Source: Romanomermis culicivorax (Eukaryota; Nematoda; Enoplea; Mermithida; Mermithidae). Taken from it: DNA of 64,000 bases. The notes beneath the pieces were generated by a model. The model made no database searches. It saw only the letters and a program-made list of their open reading frames with translations, and was not told the origin of the DNA. Location of the stretch: NCBI GenBank assembly GCA_963922205.1, contig CAWUHX010000394.1, forward strand, positions 124,001 to 188,000, read 5' to 3'. Below, one piece after another: positions 51,258 through 62,232 of this stretch. The translations under genes were made by a program, and so were the position numbers. How positions within the stretch are numbered: position 1 is the stretch's first letter; every line of letters begins with the position of its first letter.

Positions 51258-51694
51258 GATGCATTCCATGAACACGTCCATCGAATTTGACATTGGAATA
51301 TTATCCTTAAAATAGTAAACTAATGGTTTTTTTCGCAGAGACCTTTTTGCCATTTAACGAGCGGTCAAAATTTTCGTCGTTTTTGGCAATTATTTTTTTT
51401 CGCTCGAAAATACTCACAAGTTACACAAGCGTCATTTAACGCTTTTTTGAGTTGATTGGAACATTCTCATGCGTTTTCAGTTATTAATTTGCTAATAATG
51501 AAATTTTTGATCCTCTAAATTGAACAAAAAATGCACCTTTCCGTATTAGATGAATATTTTTTCCCGCAATTCGGCGACATACCTGTAATTGTGGGGGTGG
51601 AGGATTGGGGAGGCTGACCTCTGCGCAGCTTGGTTGAACCCTACAACTAAATTTTGAGACCCCAACTCGAAGAAAGTAGTTTTTTCTGGCTTTT

Positions 51695-51985
51695 TTGGGC
51701 ATACCTGTAAGAGGGCCGACCAGTTGGGGGGAGAGTAAACCCAAAATTTTGGGGTAGGGGTCCCAAAATTTCTAAAATTTTGGGGAGGGGAGTCGAAAAA
51801 CGCCCATAAAAAGTCCAAAAATTCTCGAAAATTGTCACCAAAAAAGCCATTTTTTTCCTGATTTTTTCCAATTTTTCAGAGTTTGGGGAGGTTGGGTTGG
51901 GGGTGGGGGTCCCAACATTTTGGTATAGGGTTCGACCAAGTTGGGGGTGGGGGTCCCCCCAACCTCCCCCAATTACAGGTATGTG
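51695..51985 (-). repeat. Family K dispersed repeat, inverted copy
   Basis: The reverse complement contains CCCAAAATTTTGGGTTTACT and CCAACTGGTCGGCCCTCTTAC. The left and right edges both carry ACATACCTGTAA-type words. G-runs are expanded. Confidence 0.6.
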
Positions 51986-52209
51986 TATGTTTACTTTCCA
52001 GGTTTTTTCGCCAAAAACACCGATTTGGCGAAAAAACAGTACAATAAGTAAATCAACAGAAAATCGAAGTTATTACAATAAAATTTGAAACTTCTCGAAA
52101 CTTACATAAATTTGCAGCACAACCAAGCTATTGGGTATGAAGGACATTTTTAGCGATACCAAAATTGATGTGGGGGCGCCCGCCTAAAGCCGAGAATTTG
52201 ATATTCAAC

Positions 52210-53056
52210 CAGCGTTTTTTTTTTTGTGCACGGACATTTGTGCCAATTGGCACAAGAGGCCAAAAAAATTTGTGCCAATGGCACAAAAAATTTTTTTTTC
52301 ACTAGAGATATACTGAAAACTGCGGAAAAGTTTTAGGCCAAAAGTTTGATAAAAATTTATTGTTTAACGCATTAATTTTTTGTAAAAATCGTGCCCAACC
52401 TATTTTTCAGCTGACCATGTCAGTGAGAAGAGAAAAAACTGTGCAACAAAATAGTTCACGAAATTCCAAAAAGAAATGGAATGCTGAGACAATTTAAATA
52501 GCTCTAGAACTGTTCAGGAAGTTCAAATTGATTCAATTTTCGACTACGAACGAATATCTATGTTATGTATATTTAACAACCATGTAAAGACTAGAGAAAA
52601 TAAAGTCGAAAATCGCGTTAATTTTCGATCGAAACATTTTGCTATTATCAACGACATCGATTTTTCTGTTTGAATCAATCAAACACAAAAAGTATAACAA
52701 TTTCAGTTTTAAATCCGAATCTGACCGAATGAAGAGAGAATATTCAGAATTTCTTTTCACTCATCAGTCATGACAGCCGATAAAGTTTGCTGCAACGATA
52801 CTAATACACTGTTGGAAGGGAAATCGTTCGCGTTCGGGTCCGATATACGAATAGAAAATATTATATTCGTTAACTCGGCGCGAAGCGCCGAAAATTTTTT
52901 GCATTTTCAGCCCCTAAAACGTCTAAAAATCAAGGAAATTTAATTTTTGACCAGCCAAAATTTTTGTGCCAATTGGCACAAACGCTCGAAAATTTTTGTG
53001 CCATTCCAAATTTTTTTGTGCCAAAAACCATGTTTTGGCACAAAAAAAAAACACTG
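52210..53056 (+). mobile_element. hAT-like element, word GTGCC/GGCAC, perfect 8-bp duplication
   Basis: Starts CAGCGTTTTTTTTTTTTGTG and ends GGCACAAAAAAAAAACACTG. Flanked by TATTCAAC at 52202-52209 and 53057-53064. Words TGTGCCAATTGGCACA occur at both ends. The body matches 24576-25366, including GGCGCGAAGCGCCGAAAATT. Non-autonomous. Confidence 0.8.
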
Positions 53057-53402
53057 TATTCAACACAGAAAATTTTCGCAACACAGTAAAATCATTAAAA
53101 CTATGTAAATGGACTACCTTGATAAATGATTACGTGTAGAAAACTCACACAAGAAATAATCCGTCAACTATTCACCTGATTTCAGTCTGTTCGTGAGAAT
53201 TATTTATCCTTTCCTGCGGTCCCGTCTAGCACCATGCCGTTTCGGCTCCGGCCAATGCGGCGCTGGCCATTTCGGCTCCTGACATATGCAAAAACATATG
53301 CAAAAATACAACAAAAAAATTTCATATGCAAAAACAAAGTAATGAAAAATCAGAATTACTTTCCCGGTCGCTTTTTGAGGCTATAGTAATTGTGTGAAAG
53401 AA

Positions 53403-54917
53403 ATGTGTCTCGCTACAGCGAGCGTTCCACAATAGCCACCATCTCACTTTAGCCACCAAAGTGTGTATAGGCATTCCACTATAATCACCAGTCAAACAAC
53501 ATGTGAATATCCCACTAAAGCTACTGTCTCACCATACATGCACAGCATAGAAATTCTGCAGGGGGTCAACCAAGACAGGGGGTGGGATACAAAATTTTTT
53601 TTTCATTCTTGATAACGGAAAGAAAGGTCTTCTAACATCCAAGCAGCATATTCTTCAGCCTATAATAGTCACTGCACTTTTTAAAGTTTTAATGTTACTT
53701 TTTTGGAATCAAGTATGCTTTGTTTAGAAAAAATGGTTAAAAAACAGTATTATTCCCATTTTTATGACGACTTTTTCTTCTCTCTTGATCATTTTCCTTC
53801 GTCATCTTCTCAATCATTGTTGGGGGAGTCGAATCTGCTGGGGGTCGGCAAGGATCTGCTGGGGGTCAAAACTCCCCAAACCTCCCCACGTGCATGTATG
53901 TGTCTCACTGTGGCCGAGATTGCCCGGAAAACAAATAAAAGAGCACACAAAGGCACCACAATATTTGATCGAAATAAACTATGTTGGAGTAGCTTCTTTT
54001 ATTATCATACGTTTAATGAAGCAGCAAACGCTGATCTATGAAATTCCTGCGGAATCTTATTTTTTATTTCGGAAAAGTCTCAGAAGAGGTTAAACAATGA
54101 TACAGTTGGTCAATATTTCAAGCATCTTGGATATAAAAATTAAGAAATTGAAGCTCCAGACGCACGTGTTAGGCTAACAAGGTATTATCATGACGGATCC
54201 AAATCAAGGGCATGCAAATAAATGTTCTCCAATGGGTAAATTGAAATTGAAACCATCAAATTGGACCGTGCAACCCTCGAAAAATGTAGAACCCAAGGAA
54301 CAAGACCATTAGCGGCTTACCGAGAAATGATAAACGGAATTCCATGACAAGTACAACGGGAGGCAAGATTAGACACTTATTGTAAATGAAATGCAACGTA
54401 ATGATGAAATTCGAGGATCATTATATCGGTGTGCTTCAAAACAGCTTTTCCTAACCCAAAAAAAAACACGGCAACTCTATAGCTTGTTATGCTAATGCAA
54501 ATCTCAGAGGTAAAACATTAATGGGATCTAACTAAAAGATCCTAAATATGCTAATGACCCAAGATATCTTACTGTTGACCACGACATAGCAGTAGCCAAA
54601 AGAGAATTTCGTTAAAATCATTAGTATAAGGCACGTATGGCATTTTTTGAACGGCCTTATGGTTCTGTTTCATTCTGGAGACAATTGGAGACTTCCTTCA
54701 AAAGTTGGCCGAATGCCTACCGGATTGTTTGCCCATCCATAATCCATTGTATGACATATAAACACCCGTAAAATCGTTGATGGCTGTTGCGAGACAGTGG
54801 CTGAAGTGAATCAGTCACTAAGTGACAGTTGGCTATTGTGCGACGTCTATTGATAGTTTGATGGCTGTACTGAAGATAGTGGCTGTTGTTGAACGATGGC
54901 TGTAGTGATACGGGCCG
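53403..54917. mobile_element. Foldback-like element 3, arm word TAGCCACC, 11-bp flanking duplication
   Basis: The left arm starts GTGTCTCGCTACAGCGAGCG then TTCCACAATAGCCACCATC. The right arm (54757-54917), read inward, gives TATCACTACAGCCATCGTTC then AACAACAGCCACT, a clear inverted match. GTGTGAAAGAA flanks both sides (53392-53402 and 54918-54928), so a 9-11 bp target duplication. A family I MITE is inserted in the left arm with its own 8-bp duplication. The interior (53.9-54.7 kb) has no intact ORF. Confidence 0.7.
53533..53900 (+). repeat. MITE family I, copy 1, perfect 8-bp duplication
   Basis: Starts CATACATGCACAGCATAG and ends CACGTGCATGTATG. Flanked by TGTCTCAC at 53525-53532 and 53901-53908, which are part of the foldback 3 arm, so this insertion is younger than that arm. 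Contains CTGCTGGGGGTC repeats. Confidence 0.85.
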
Positions 54918-55302
54918 GTGTGAAAGAATATGTAATGACAGAATAAAATGCACTACTAACAAGAGAAAGAAGAAACAGTGGCAGGAAAAGAGTTGCAAAA
55001 ATAAAAAATTGTTTCAGAAAAGGAAAAAGATGCTTTTTTACTGAAAATATCGAAAGTGATGCTACAAAAAACTAATGCATAAGATGCAACAAATAAAAAA
55101 TAGCTAATAGTATTTTTCCTTGGAATTCTTCCAAATAATTAGAATGGGAAGCTAGTATTGTTTCAGACTTTAAAGATTTTTAACTACACTGTATGTCACA
55201 TAGCGCCAAACACCTGCGAGCATTCTCAACTAATCTTTAGCTATTTTTTTAATAAAAAATTTCATAGTCAAAAATTTGTGAAAACGGTTTTAACGACAGT
55301 GC

Positions 55303-55512
55303 TAATTTTTATAAAATGCTTCCAAATTGAAAACCGACACAGATCAGAACTGTCGTCAAAATCGCTGGTATAGAGCTCCTACAGTAAGATTTTCCACGCG
55401 AAAAATTTCCAATGGTTAGTTCAGTACGTTTACCGGAAAATCATGAAAATGTGAAATACTACTTGCTTTTCACTTTCATAATTTAGAAGCATCTCGATAA
55501 AAACAGACTATA
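55303..55512 (+). repeat. Family L MITE
   Basis: Has ATAAAATGCTTCCAAATTGA, TAGAGCTCCTACAGTAAGAT and the AAAACAGACTATAG right end; the left end is weak. Confidence 0.6.
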
Positions 55513-55823
55513 GGCAAAGCAGTTTCATTTCTATACGGAAAAAATATCAGACAAAACAAATTATAGTCACAGATTCCTTTTGAAGCTTTTTTTCTGTCGT
55601 TTTCCGACAGCAAAAAATACAAAGAAAAATATAATGATAAAGAAGGAATAAGATGAAGAGTAGAAAGAAAATAAGTGAAGAAAATGAAAAAAATTAGGCA
55701 AAAGAAAAAAGTTTGGCGCTGAAATAGCACGGCCAATGTAAACTTCGAGTTACACTACAATTGTTACATTACTTCAAAATTGATCGTATTCTCATTTCCA
55801 CTGTGCTTGTATCCTAAATTGAA

Positions 55824-58229
55824 ATGTCAACTTCCGAAGAAACTGCTAAAGCTTACGCTCGATCGAAGGCCGGAATTCTTCGTATCGTTGAGTTGGTGAG
55901 TGACGATTATTCCTGGTTTTTACGTCGAAATGCAAAAAATAAAAAAATATTTTCGAAAATGGTGATTTGAGCGCGTGCTGATCAAAATTCTCCGCAAACT
56001 TTCATCCCAACAGTAAATTTTAGTTTTTATTTGTTGTTGCAGATCATCGCCATCATTATTTCGATAGTCAGTAAGTGTTGTGCCCTTTTACACGAGTGTA
56101 AAACTGATCTCTAATTTTTTAAATTTTCTACAGTAAGCTTCTACCACGAAGGTTTGCGTCAAAATTATATATGGGCCTTCATCATCTACTGGTGTATGGT
56201 TGCATGCGTCATTATGATCATCGTTTCTTTGGTAATGCATTGTTGCGGTAAAGAATGTCCTTGTGTAAGTTTTCTCCGCTTTACATTTTTCGTCCGGTTT
56301 TCTCATCTTTTTCAAATCTTTAGGAATTTTGGTTTTGCGTTTTCGGTGCATGCGTTTATTTTGCCTGGGGCGCTTGCTTGATTTTCATCGTTCTCCGTTG
56401 GGACCGAAGCGCCGATTCCATATGGGTCGGAGCGGTGAGTTTATACCGATTCCTATATTCAGGCTTCGTCATCGGAAAATTCCGATTTTTCACACTAGAT
56501 TTATGAATTTAAGGATGAGGTGCAGTATACATTAGCTAAGGTTATAGTGTAGAAGAGAGAATCAGGTGTAAATTTCGAAATGAAATGTGTAGTTGTTCCG
56601 CAATCCTTTCGGACTTCACTTCACACCAATCATTTCTCCTTGTCAGGCTTTTGTTTGTTCTGAAAATCAGGAGCCAAATAGCTCCTAGGCCTAAATTTTT
56701 AGGAGGCAAATTTAAATTTTGGGAGCCAAAAATTTTAATCGAAGACATACATGCACGTGGGGAGTTTGGGGAGGGGTTTTGACCCCCAGCAGATTCTTGC
56801 TGACCCCAGCAATAATTGATAAATTGATGAAGAAAAATGAGCAAGAGAGAAGAGAAAGTCGTCATAAAAATGGAAATGGTGCTGTAGCTTAACAATTTTT
56901 CTAAACAAGGCATACTTGATCCCAAAGGAGTAACATTATAACTTTAAAAAGTGCATTCTACGATTATTATTCTACATATCTGACTAATATAGTTGTAAGA
57001 ATATGCTGTTCGGACGTTAGAATACCTTTCTTTTCGTTATCATGAACGAAAAAAAATTTGGTGTTCCACCCCCTGTTCTGGCTGACCCCCAGCAGAATTT
57101 CTATGCTGTGCATGTATGATCGAAGAATATGGAAAAATAGGCTTGTAATACGCTGTGGAATGTAACAGTTATATGGATATTCAATCAGTTGATACGTATT
57201 CAAAAAATAACTGTTCAAAATTTTATTTCCTATAAGGGTTTTTCTGGTGCCTCTTCCTACAAAGATCGGTCGCAAAATCTTTGTACGCAGAAAATTATGC
57301 AAAAAACCACGATATTTCATCGCAGAAACTTTCGTCAAAGATAGCACTCGAGTTCACGACCTTCAGGCACAAAAGTTTTGAAAAATGCAGCTTCTGTTTT
57401 TATTCCTTCGTTATCTCCTATCTTTACGGCGCGTAGCGTCGAAAAATTTTTTAGATTCTGACATTCTAAAATGCTGCAAAATCAATTTAAAGATCTTATT
57501 CAATAAAGTGAAAAAACATGTTTTTATCATTATACATTTTAAAAATTCATAATTTCATAAACTTTAAGTTAAATTTCAAATTCCTGGAAATCACTTCGGT
57601 GATGGATATGTCTGAATTTCAATTCGGCGCCATGTTTAAAATTATAATCACAAATAATTGGAAAAATTGAGACTTTGACCTACTTAAATGCACCAAAATT
57701 CATTTTTTCCATGTTAAACCCCCATATTTTCCCCCTTTTTCGAAATTTTTCCCTCAAAAAGTATGATATTTGGAAAAGCAGTGGCCAGACTAATTTGATG
57801 AATTATTGAATAAAATCCGGCGTGAATCGCTGGGGAATTTTCTGTTTTCGATTTCAATGCCTATTTAAAATTCAATGAAAATAATTATAATAAATCAAAA
57901 TCAAAGTTTTAGGAGCTATGGCTCTTAGATTTACATTTTTAGGAGCCATTTCCAAATTTTTAGGGACCCAGGCCCCTAAAAGTCTCCTCCTTGTGAACTG
58001 CCCTCAAATTTGTGTACATTTCCCAAAAATTAATATTTTTTCCTCAAGATGAGTGTGAACTGCATAAGGTCAAATTTCGCATGGAGATCGTTAACATATC
58101 CATTCGATCTTCCCGAGGTTACAGTTGCGCTCGAGCAGTCGAAAGGTTGAAATGAATCCATTATTTCAGATTTTATCTTTGGTCAACGGCGGTCTGTTCG
58201 TCTACGATGCTTGGTCCGGTCGAGATTAG
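55824..58229 (+). CDS. Four-pass MARVEL-like membrane protein
   Basis: Exons 55824-55895, 56043-56070, 56134-56264, 56324-56434 and 58170-58229 join in phase to 133 residues and a TAG stop. The start is MSTSEETAKAYARSKAG, a short cytosolic N-terminus. Four hydrophobic segments follow: about residues 18-35 (GILRIVELIIAIIISIVI), 45-68 (YIWAFIIYWCMVACVIMIIV), 78-100 (FWFCVFGACVYFAWGAC..) and 110-125 (WVGAILSLVNGGLFVYDAW). Size and four-helix layout, with an N-G-G-L-F-x-Y-D-A end, fit MARVEL-type tetraspan proteins of vesicle or junction membranes. Assignment to a named subfamily is not possible. A small loop carries HCCGKECPCE, a Cys cluster that may be palmitoylated. Introns are 147, 63, 59 and 1,735 bp; the last holds the inverted family I MITE and a family H repeat. 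Confidence 0.85.
56746..57118 (-). repeat. MITE family I, copy 2, perfect 8-bp duplication, in intron
   Basis: Inverted relative to 53533-53900, with the same CATACATGCAC ends and GACCCCCAGCAGA words. Flanked by ATCGAAGA at 56738-56745 and 57119-57126. Inside the last intron of the MARVEL-like gene. Confidence 0.85.
57220..57880 (+). repeat. Family H dispersed repeat in MARVEL-like gene intron
   Basis: Shares a TACAAAGATCGG...CTTTGTACG word, a block of TAAACTTTAAGTTAAATTTC type, and a hairpin-like GGCGCGTAGCGTCGAAAAA with 48340-48870 inside the BED-hAT element. Confidence 0.55.
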
Positions 58230-58458
58230 ACGTCTATGAATGTTTAACGCAACGATCATTGTTCAAAAAAGTGTGTTTAAAATGTAATTGTAATCTGGTT
58301 TATCGTTTTCGCTCCATATTATAACGTTTTAATTTATTTATTGATCAAAACTTGAATTTTTTATTTTTGTCGAGTATTTTGCGAAGATAGGCCAATCGAA
58401 CTATGTACAAAGTCGTCGCCTTCCGTATGTTTTTTGTAAAATACTTCTAAAATTTAAA

Positions 58459-58518
58459 AATAAAAATTGATACTGCCGCGAAATTTGCCGTATTGTTAAA
58501 TGTTAATTGTGAAATAAA
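58459..58518 (+). promoter_or_regulatory. Candidate poly(A) signals of the MARVEL-like gene
   Basis: AATAAA at 58459-58464 and again at 58513-58518, 230-290 nt after the stop, on the coding strand. Either could end the transcript before the oppositely oriented NPC2 3' end. Confidence 0.45.
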
Positions 58519-58714
58519 ATAGTCAGAAAATCGTAAATGTGCGAAATATTACTCACTGTCTTATGGGCCTTTCAAGAAGAACAAGATTTCTGCATGATTA
58601 ATTAGCTACACGAATTTTATAATAGCGACCACAGAAAACAGGATTTTTTGAATAACGAAAACTTTACTCTTCACAGTCACAGTCATAGTAAATGCAATTA
58701 AATCATGTCTGGCG

Positions 58715-61602
58715 TCACGCGGTTATGTGGGCTTTGAATTTTGCACAAATAATATCTTTGCTGTTTTCGTCCACCAATTCCCATTCGATGACGACCGACA
58801 GCTGAAAGTAGTATAGATTTTCATAACATTCAAGAATGATTCCAATTACGGAAGTACGGTGTGTAAAGTATCCTGGCTAATAAATTTCAGAGTGTCAAAG
58901 ATTTTTGTCATGAACACTATAAAGCATCACGAGGTTTCATCTACAGTAATTTCCTGTTAATTTTATGCGAAACGGATGTATGGGATAAAGTTCTTTATCT
59001 GCCTCTACTGTGTTGAATTTTATGAAAAACTTTTTCTGTGTTTCTATTACTGTATCGGTGAATTCACAGCTCAAAAGTTTTACTCTAAATTTTCCATTGT
59101 AAAAAGCCGACGTCATCTAGCTCAAAAATTCATATGCTTAAACTTTACAGTCTTACGCTTGTCGAAGCCATATGGAGCAATAAAAAAATTTATGGTGAGT
59201 TTTGAGCCAACTGGAAAGGGCATCATCAAAGTGTAAAGCCCGATTCAGAAGTGCAGTCGCCGACTGTCGCCGATTGTCGGCGACAAAAATACTCGGATTT
59301 TTCACTTCTGAATAGGGCTTTAACAATCTATCGAGGCATTTTATAGTTCATATCTACCTCTGGTATGTTACACTGATAATTTTAGTTTCTGGACTATGTC
59401 AACAAAGCTACTTTTGAAAATATTTCATCACGGAATTTTAGAGCTTGGTATCATCAAGAATTGGAAATGATCTTTCCTCCTGTGGACAAAGATTTATCAA
59501 AATGCACGCTTCACAATCTTTTGCTCTATACTATAGTCTGTTTTTCTTGAAACGCTACTAAATAATGAAGACGGAAAGCAAGTAGTATTACAGGTTTTCA
59601 CGTTTTTCTGAACAACAATATATTATGTAAAACTGGAAACTTGTGAGCATACTGACTTAACCTTTAACATTTTTTCGAGTGAGAAATTTTAAAGCAAGAG
59701 CTAACGATTTTGACGACAGTACCGATTTGTGTCATTTTTCAATTTGGAAGCATTTTATAAAAAAACAGACTATAGTTCCTACGATCACTTAAGAGAAGTT
59801 CCTGCGTCACACTTATGCAAATTTCGGCGTAAGAAGGTCTCATGGCTTAGCGTAACATTACTTAGGCGGCTCTGAGCTAGCTAGCTACAAAATGTTTCAT
59901 TATTTATACATGTAACGGAGCCCTGAGATCTCGGGGGTCGGGCAACTTTCTTGCGGCCGGGGGTCGCACATTCCGTAGAATTTTAGGGGAGGAGTTCTGA
60001 AAGAAAAAAACAATTTTTTCGTTAAGAAAGTCCGAAAAATGATTCATTTTCGTCTAAAAACCGTAAAAAATGTATTTTGATGTGAAGCGCCGAGAAAATT
60101 AACGTTTTTGATTATTTGTTTGTTCAAGAATTGACATCTTTCTTTCATCAAAAAATTGACTTTTTTTCCAGTATTTTTCCGACCCAAAGGTATTGGGATG
60201 GCTACCGCAGGGTCGTCATTGGATTGAAAGCTGGGGGAGGAGGGTCGCCCAATGGCTAGCCATATGGCCGACTATTTCTGTGGGGTCCTATAGCACTCCC
60301 CCTCAATTAGATGTATGACCACAACTTGCAAGTCGATTTTTTTGACAATGAACTGAAAATAAAATAACATGCTTCTTTTAAGTACGATAAAAAATTTCCA
60401 TGATATCGTTCAACGCAAAACTTTTTGGATTTTCACTCAAAAATTGTCAGGGTTCGTTTATTCAGCAGGTTCACATATTCCCAGTATAATGTGAAACTCC
60501 AGAAAACCTTAAAAATATGAACTATAGTGTTTTATTTGCTTTCCTGTTTTATTTAGGAGTATTTTATTTAGGAGTATAAAAACAGACAGTAATTAGGGTA
60601 ATTTTAACTATTGTCATTCTTTTTTTTACTTGATCAAAAATATAGCTTGAAATTAGATATTTTTCTTCATGAAATGTTTGCAAACTCAAAAATGATATTG
60701 CAATCATTCAAAATACTTATCCTACACGCTACAATTCTTGAATTAAAAACTGTTAGAGCGAAGTGGAAGGGTGTCACAAACTTGGGGATTTTCTGCAGGT
60801 AAAACATACCAAAAATTTAATTCTTTTCTTTTGTTTTCTTGTTTTTAATTTTGCACTTTTTGTAATAGTCATTTCGAAAAAAGATCGCCAGTCTTAGGGA
60901 AACTCTACGAAATTGATTGATCGCTAGATTATCGTTTAAAATAACGTACCGAAGGATAAATGGACTTAATTTCTAAACTCTGGTTATACGAATTGTCCGA
61001 TTCGGCTACCAACGGGCATTCGAGACCGGAATCTCGGCATCCGTCCGGATTGGGCAGCGGAAACGGCATGGGAATTCCGTCGATGATGCCATGGACGACT
61101 GCTTTCACTTTATTAATCTGAGATTCTCAAAAGAAGGAAGGAACGACGAATAACAGTTTGTTTTTCAGAATAAATTCATTTTGAAAATTACAGTATACAC
61201 AAATTCGACAAAAAATAGCAGCCCAGTTATGGACAAATTTTCAAGATTTTTATCTATAAAAAATTGATTTCAATTGTTCAGCGCAACACTCAATCAAAGA
61301 AGTATAGAAAATTTTAATAACAAAATTCACTATGAATAACTATAGCTCGTGATATATTGTGGCTATAGATGTAAAATTTTAATTTGAGAAACTAGAGTAA
61401 ATAGTCTAGTTTATGAGCGAAACTCGAACATTTCAACTTGACAGACTGACCTACAAAAGATTTTTTAGGCGAGCCATTTTTGGAATATCCCGTATTTTCT
61501 TACTCGGTTTGAATTTAATCGTGATCGTAGGCTTCGTTCCCCGTTTCAACGAACAATTATCGATGTTGTCACAAGGATCGACATCGATACCAGTCAGGAA
61601 GG
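58715..61602 (-). CDS. NPC2: NPC2-type (ML domain) sterol/lipid-binding secreted protein, 5' exon missing
   Basis: NPC2 carries cholesterol from late endosomes and lysosomes to NPC1; animals often have several secreted paralogues. Exons 61602-61504, 61125-60950 and 58801-58715 join in phase. Exon one reads GIDVDPCDNIDNCSLKRGTK. Exon two reads KAVVHGIIDGIPMPFPLPNP then DGCRDSGLECPL, matching the family VHG-I and PFP-x-P-x-x-GC-x-x-G core. Exon three reads LSVVIEWELVDENSKDIIC and ends KAHITA-stop. Cys positions fit the second and third conserved disulphides. The exon with the signal peptide and first Cys-Gly was not found upstream of 61602. Introns are 378 bp and 2,148 bp; the latter holds MITEs of families C, E and L. 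Could be a paralogue and not the orthologue of vertebrate NPC2. Confidence 0.9.
59235..59321. repeat. Palindromic mini-MITE, family E
   Basis: 87 bp that is nearly one hairpin: AAAGCCCGATTCAGAAGTG and its complement CACTTCTGAATAGGGCTTT at the ends, GTCGCCGACTGTCGCCGA inside. Same ends as 34924-35689. In the NPC2 intron. Confidence 0.75.
59531..59775 (-). repeat. Family L MITE, best copy
   Basis: Starts CTATAGTCTGTTTTTCTTGA and ends AAAAAAACAGACTATAG. 245 bp with AAAGCAAGTAGTATT and GACGACAGTACCGATTTGTG inside. In the NPC2 intron. Confidence 0.75.
59905..60319 (+). repeat. MITE family C, copy 2
   Basis: TATACATGTAACGGAGCCCT start, GAAGCGCCGAGAAAAT, GGCTAGCCATATGGCCGA and GATGTATG end, in the order seen at 4850-5230. 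In the NPC2 intron. Confidence 0.7.
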
Positions 61603-61774
61603 CTGTAGACGATCCTGCAGATTGAAAACCTCTTTATATTTCACTTTGATAAGATAGAATAACTTTTTTACAAATGAGTAGCGTCAACTTAAGTAAAATT
61701 ATGCTAATCAGCACAAGTTATAAGAATAATTATGAAGTATAGCCTATAGCATCTCAAAGACTACAGTATCTGAA

Positions 61775-62030
61775 CTATAGTCTGTTTTTCTTCAAATGCT
61801 TACAAATTATCAAAGAGCAAAGTAAGTAGTACTCTATTTCAAATTTTTAAGATTTCTGGCTAAATGAATCCCATAGAATTCCAATTCGTAGACTTAATTA
61901 ACTAACCTTTAACAATTTTTTGAATGAAAAATCTTGCAGTAAAAATTTTCTGTAAAAAATGTTGACAACAGTAATGATTGATGTCATTTTTGAATTTAGC
62001 AGCATTTTGTAAAAAAAGAACTTTAATCTA
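61775..62030 (-). repeat. Family L MITE upstream of NPC2 exon
   Basis: CTATAGTCTGTTTTTCTTCA at the left and AGCAGCATTTTGTAAAAAAA at the right, with AACCTTTAACAATTTTTTGA inside. Right terminus partly decayed. Confidence 0.6.
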
Positions 62031-62232
62031 TTTTACGTCCTGTAGTTTATGTCAAATATGCTAGTTTCCGCCAGCGAATCTTGCTGACACAAAAATTTGA
62101 GTGAATGTGGTGAACACAGTGAAAAATTCTATAAGTACAACCGGGAGGTTACTAATTTTAGGAAGCCAATGTAGCTAACAGTAAAATTGTAATAGGCATC
62201 AGATGTACCATTGGATTGAAAATGTAACTGAA

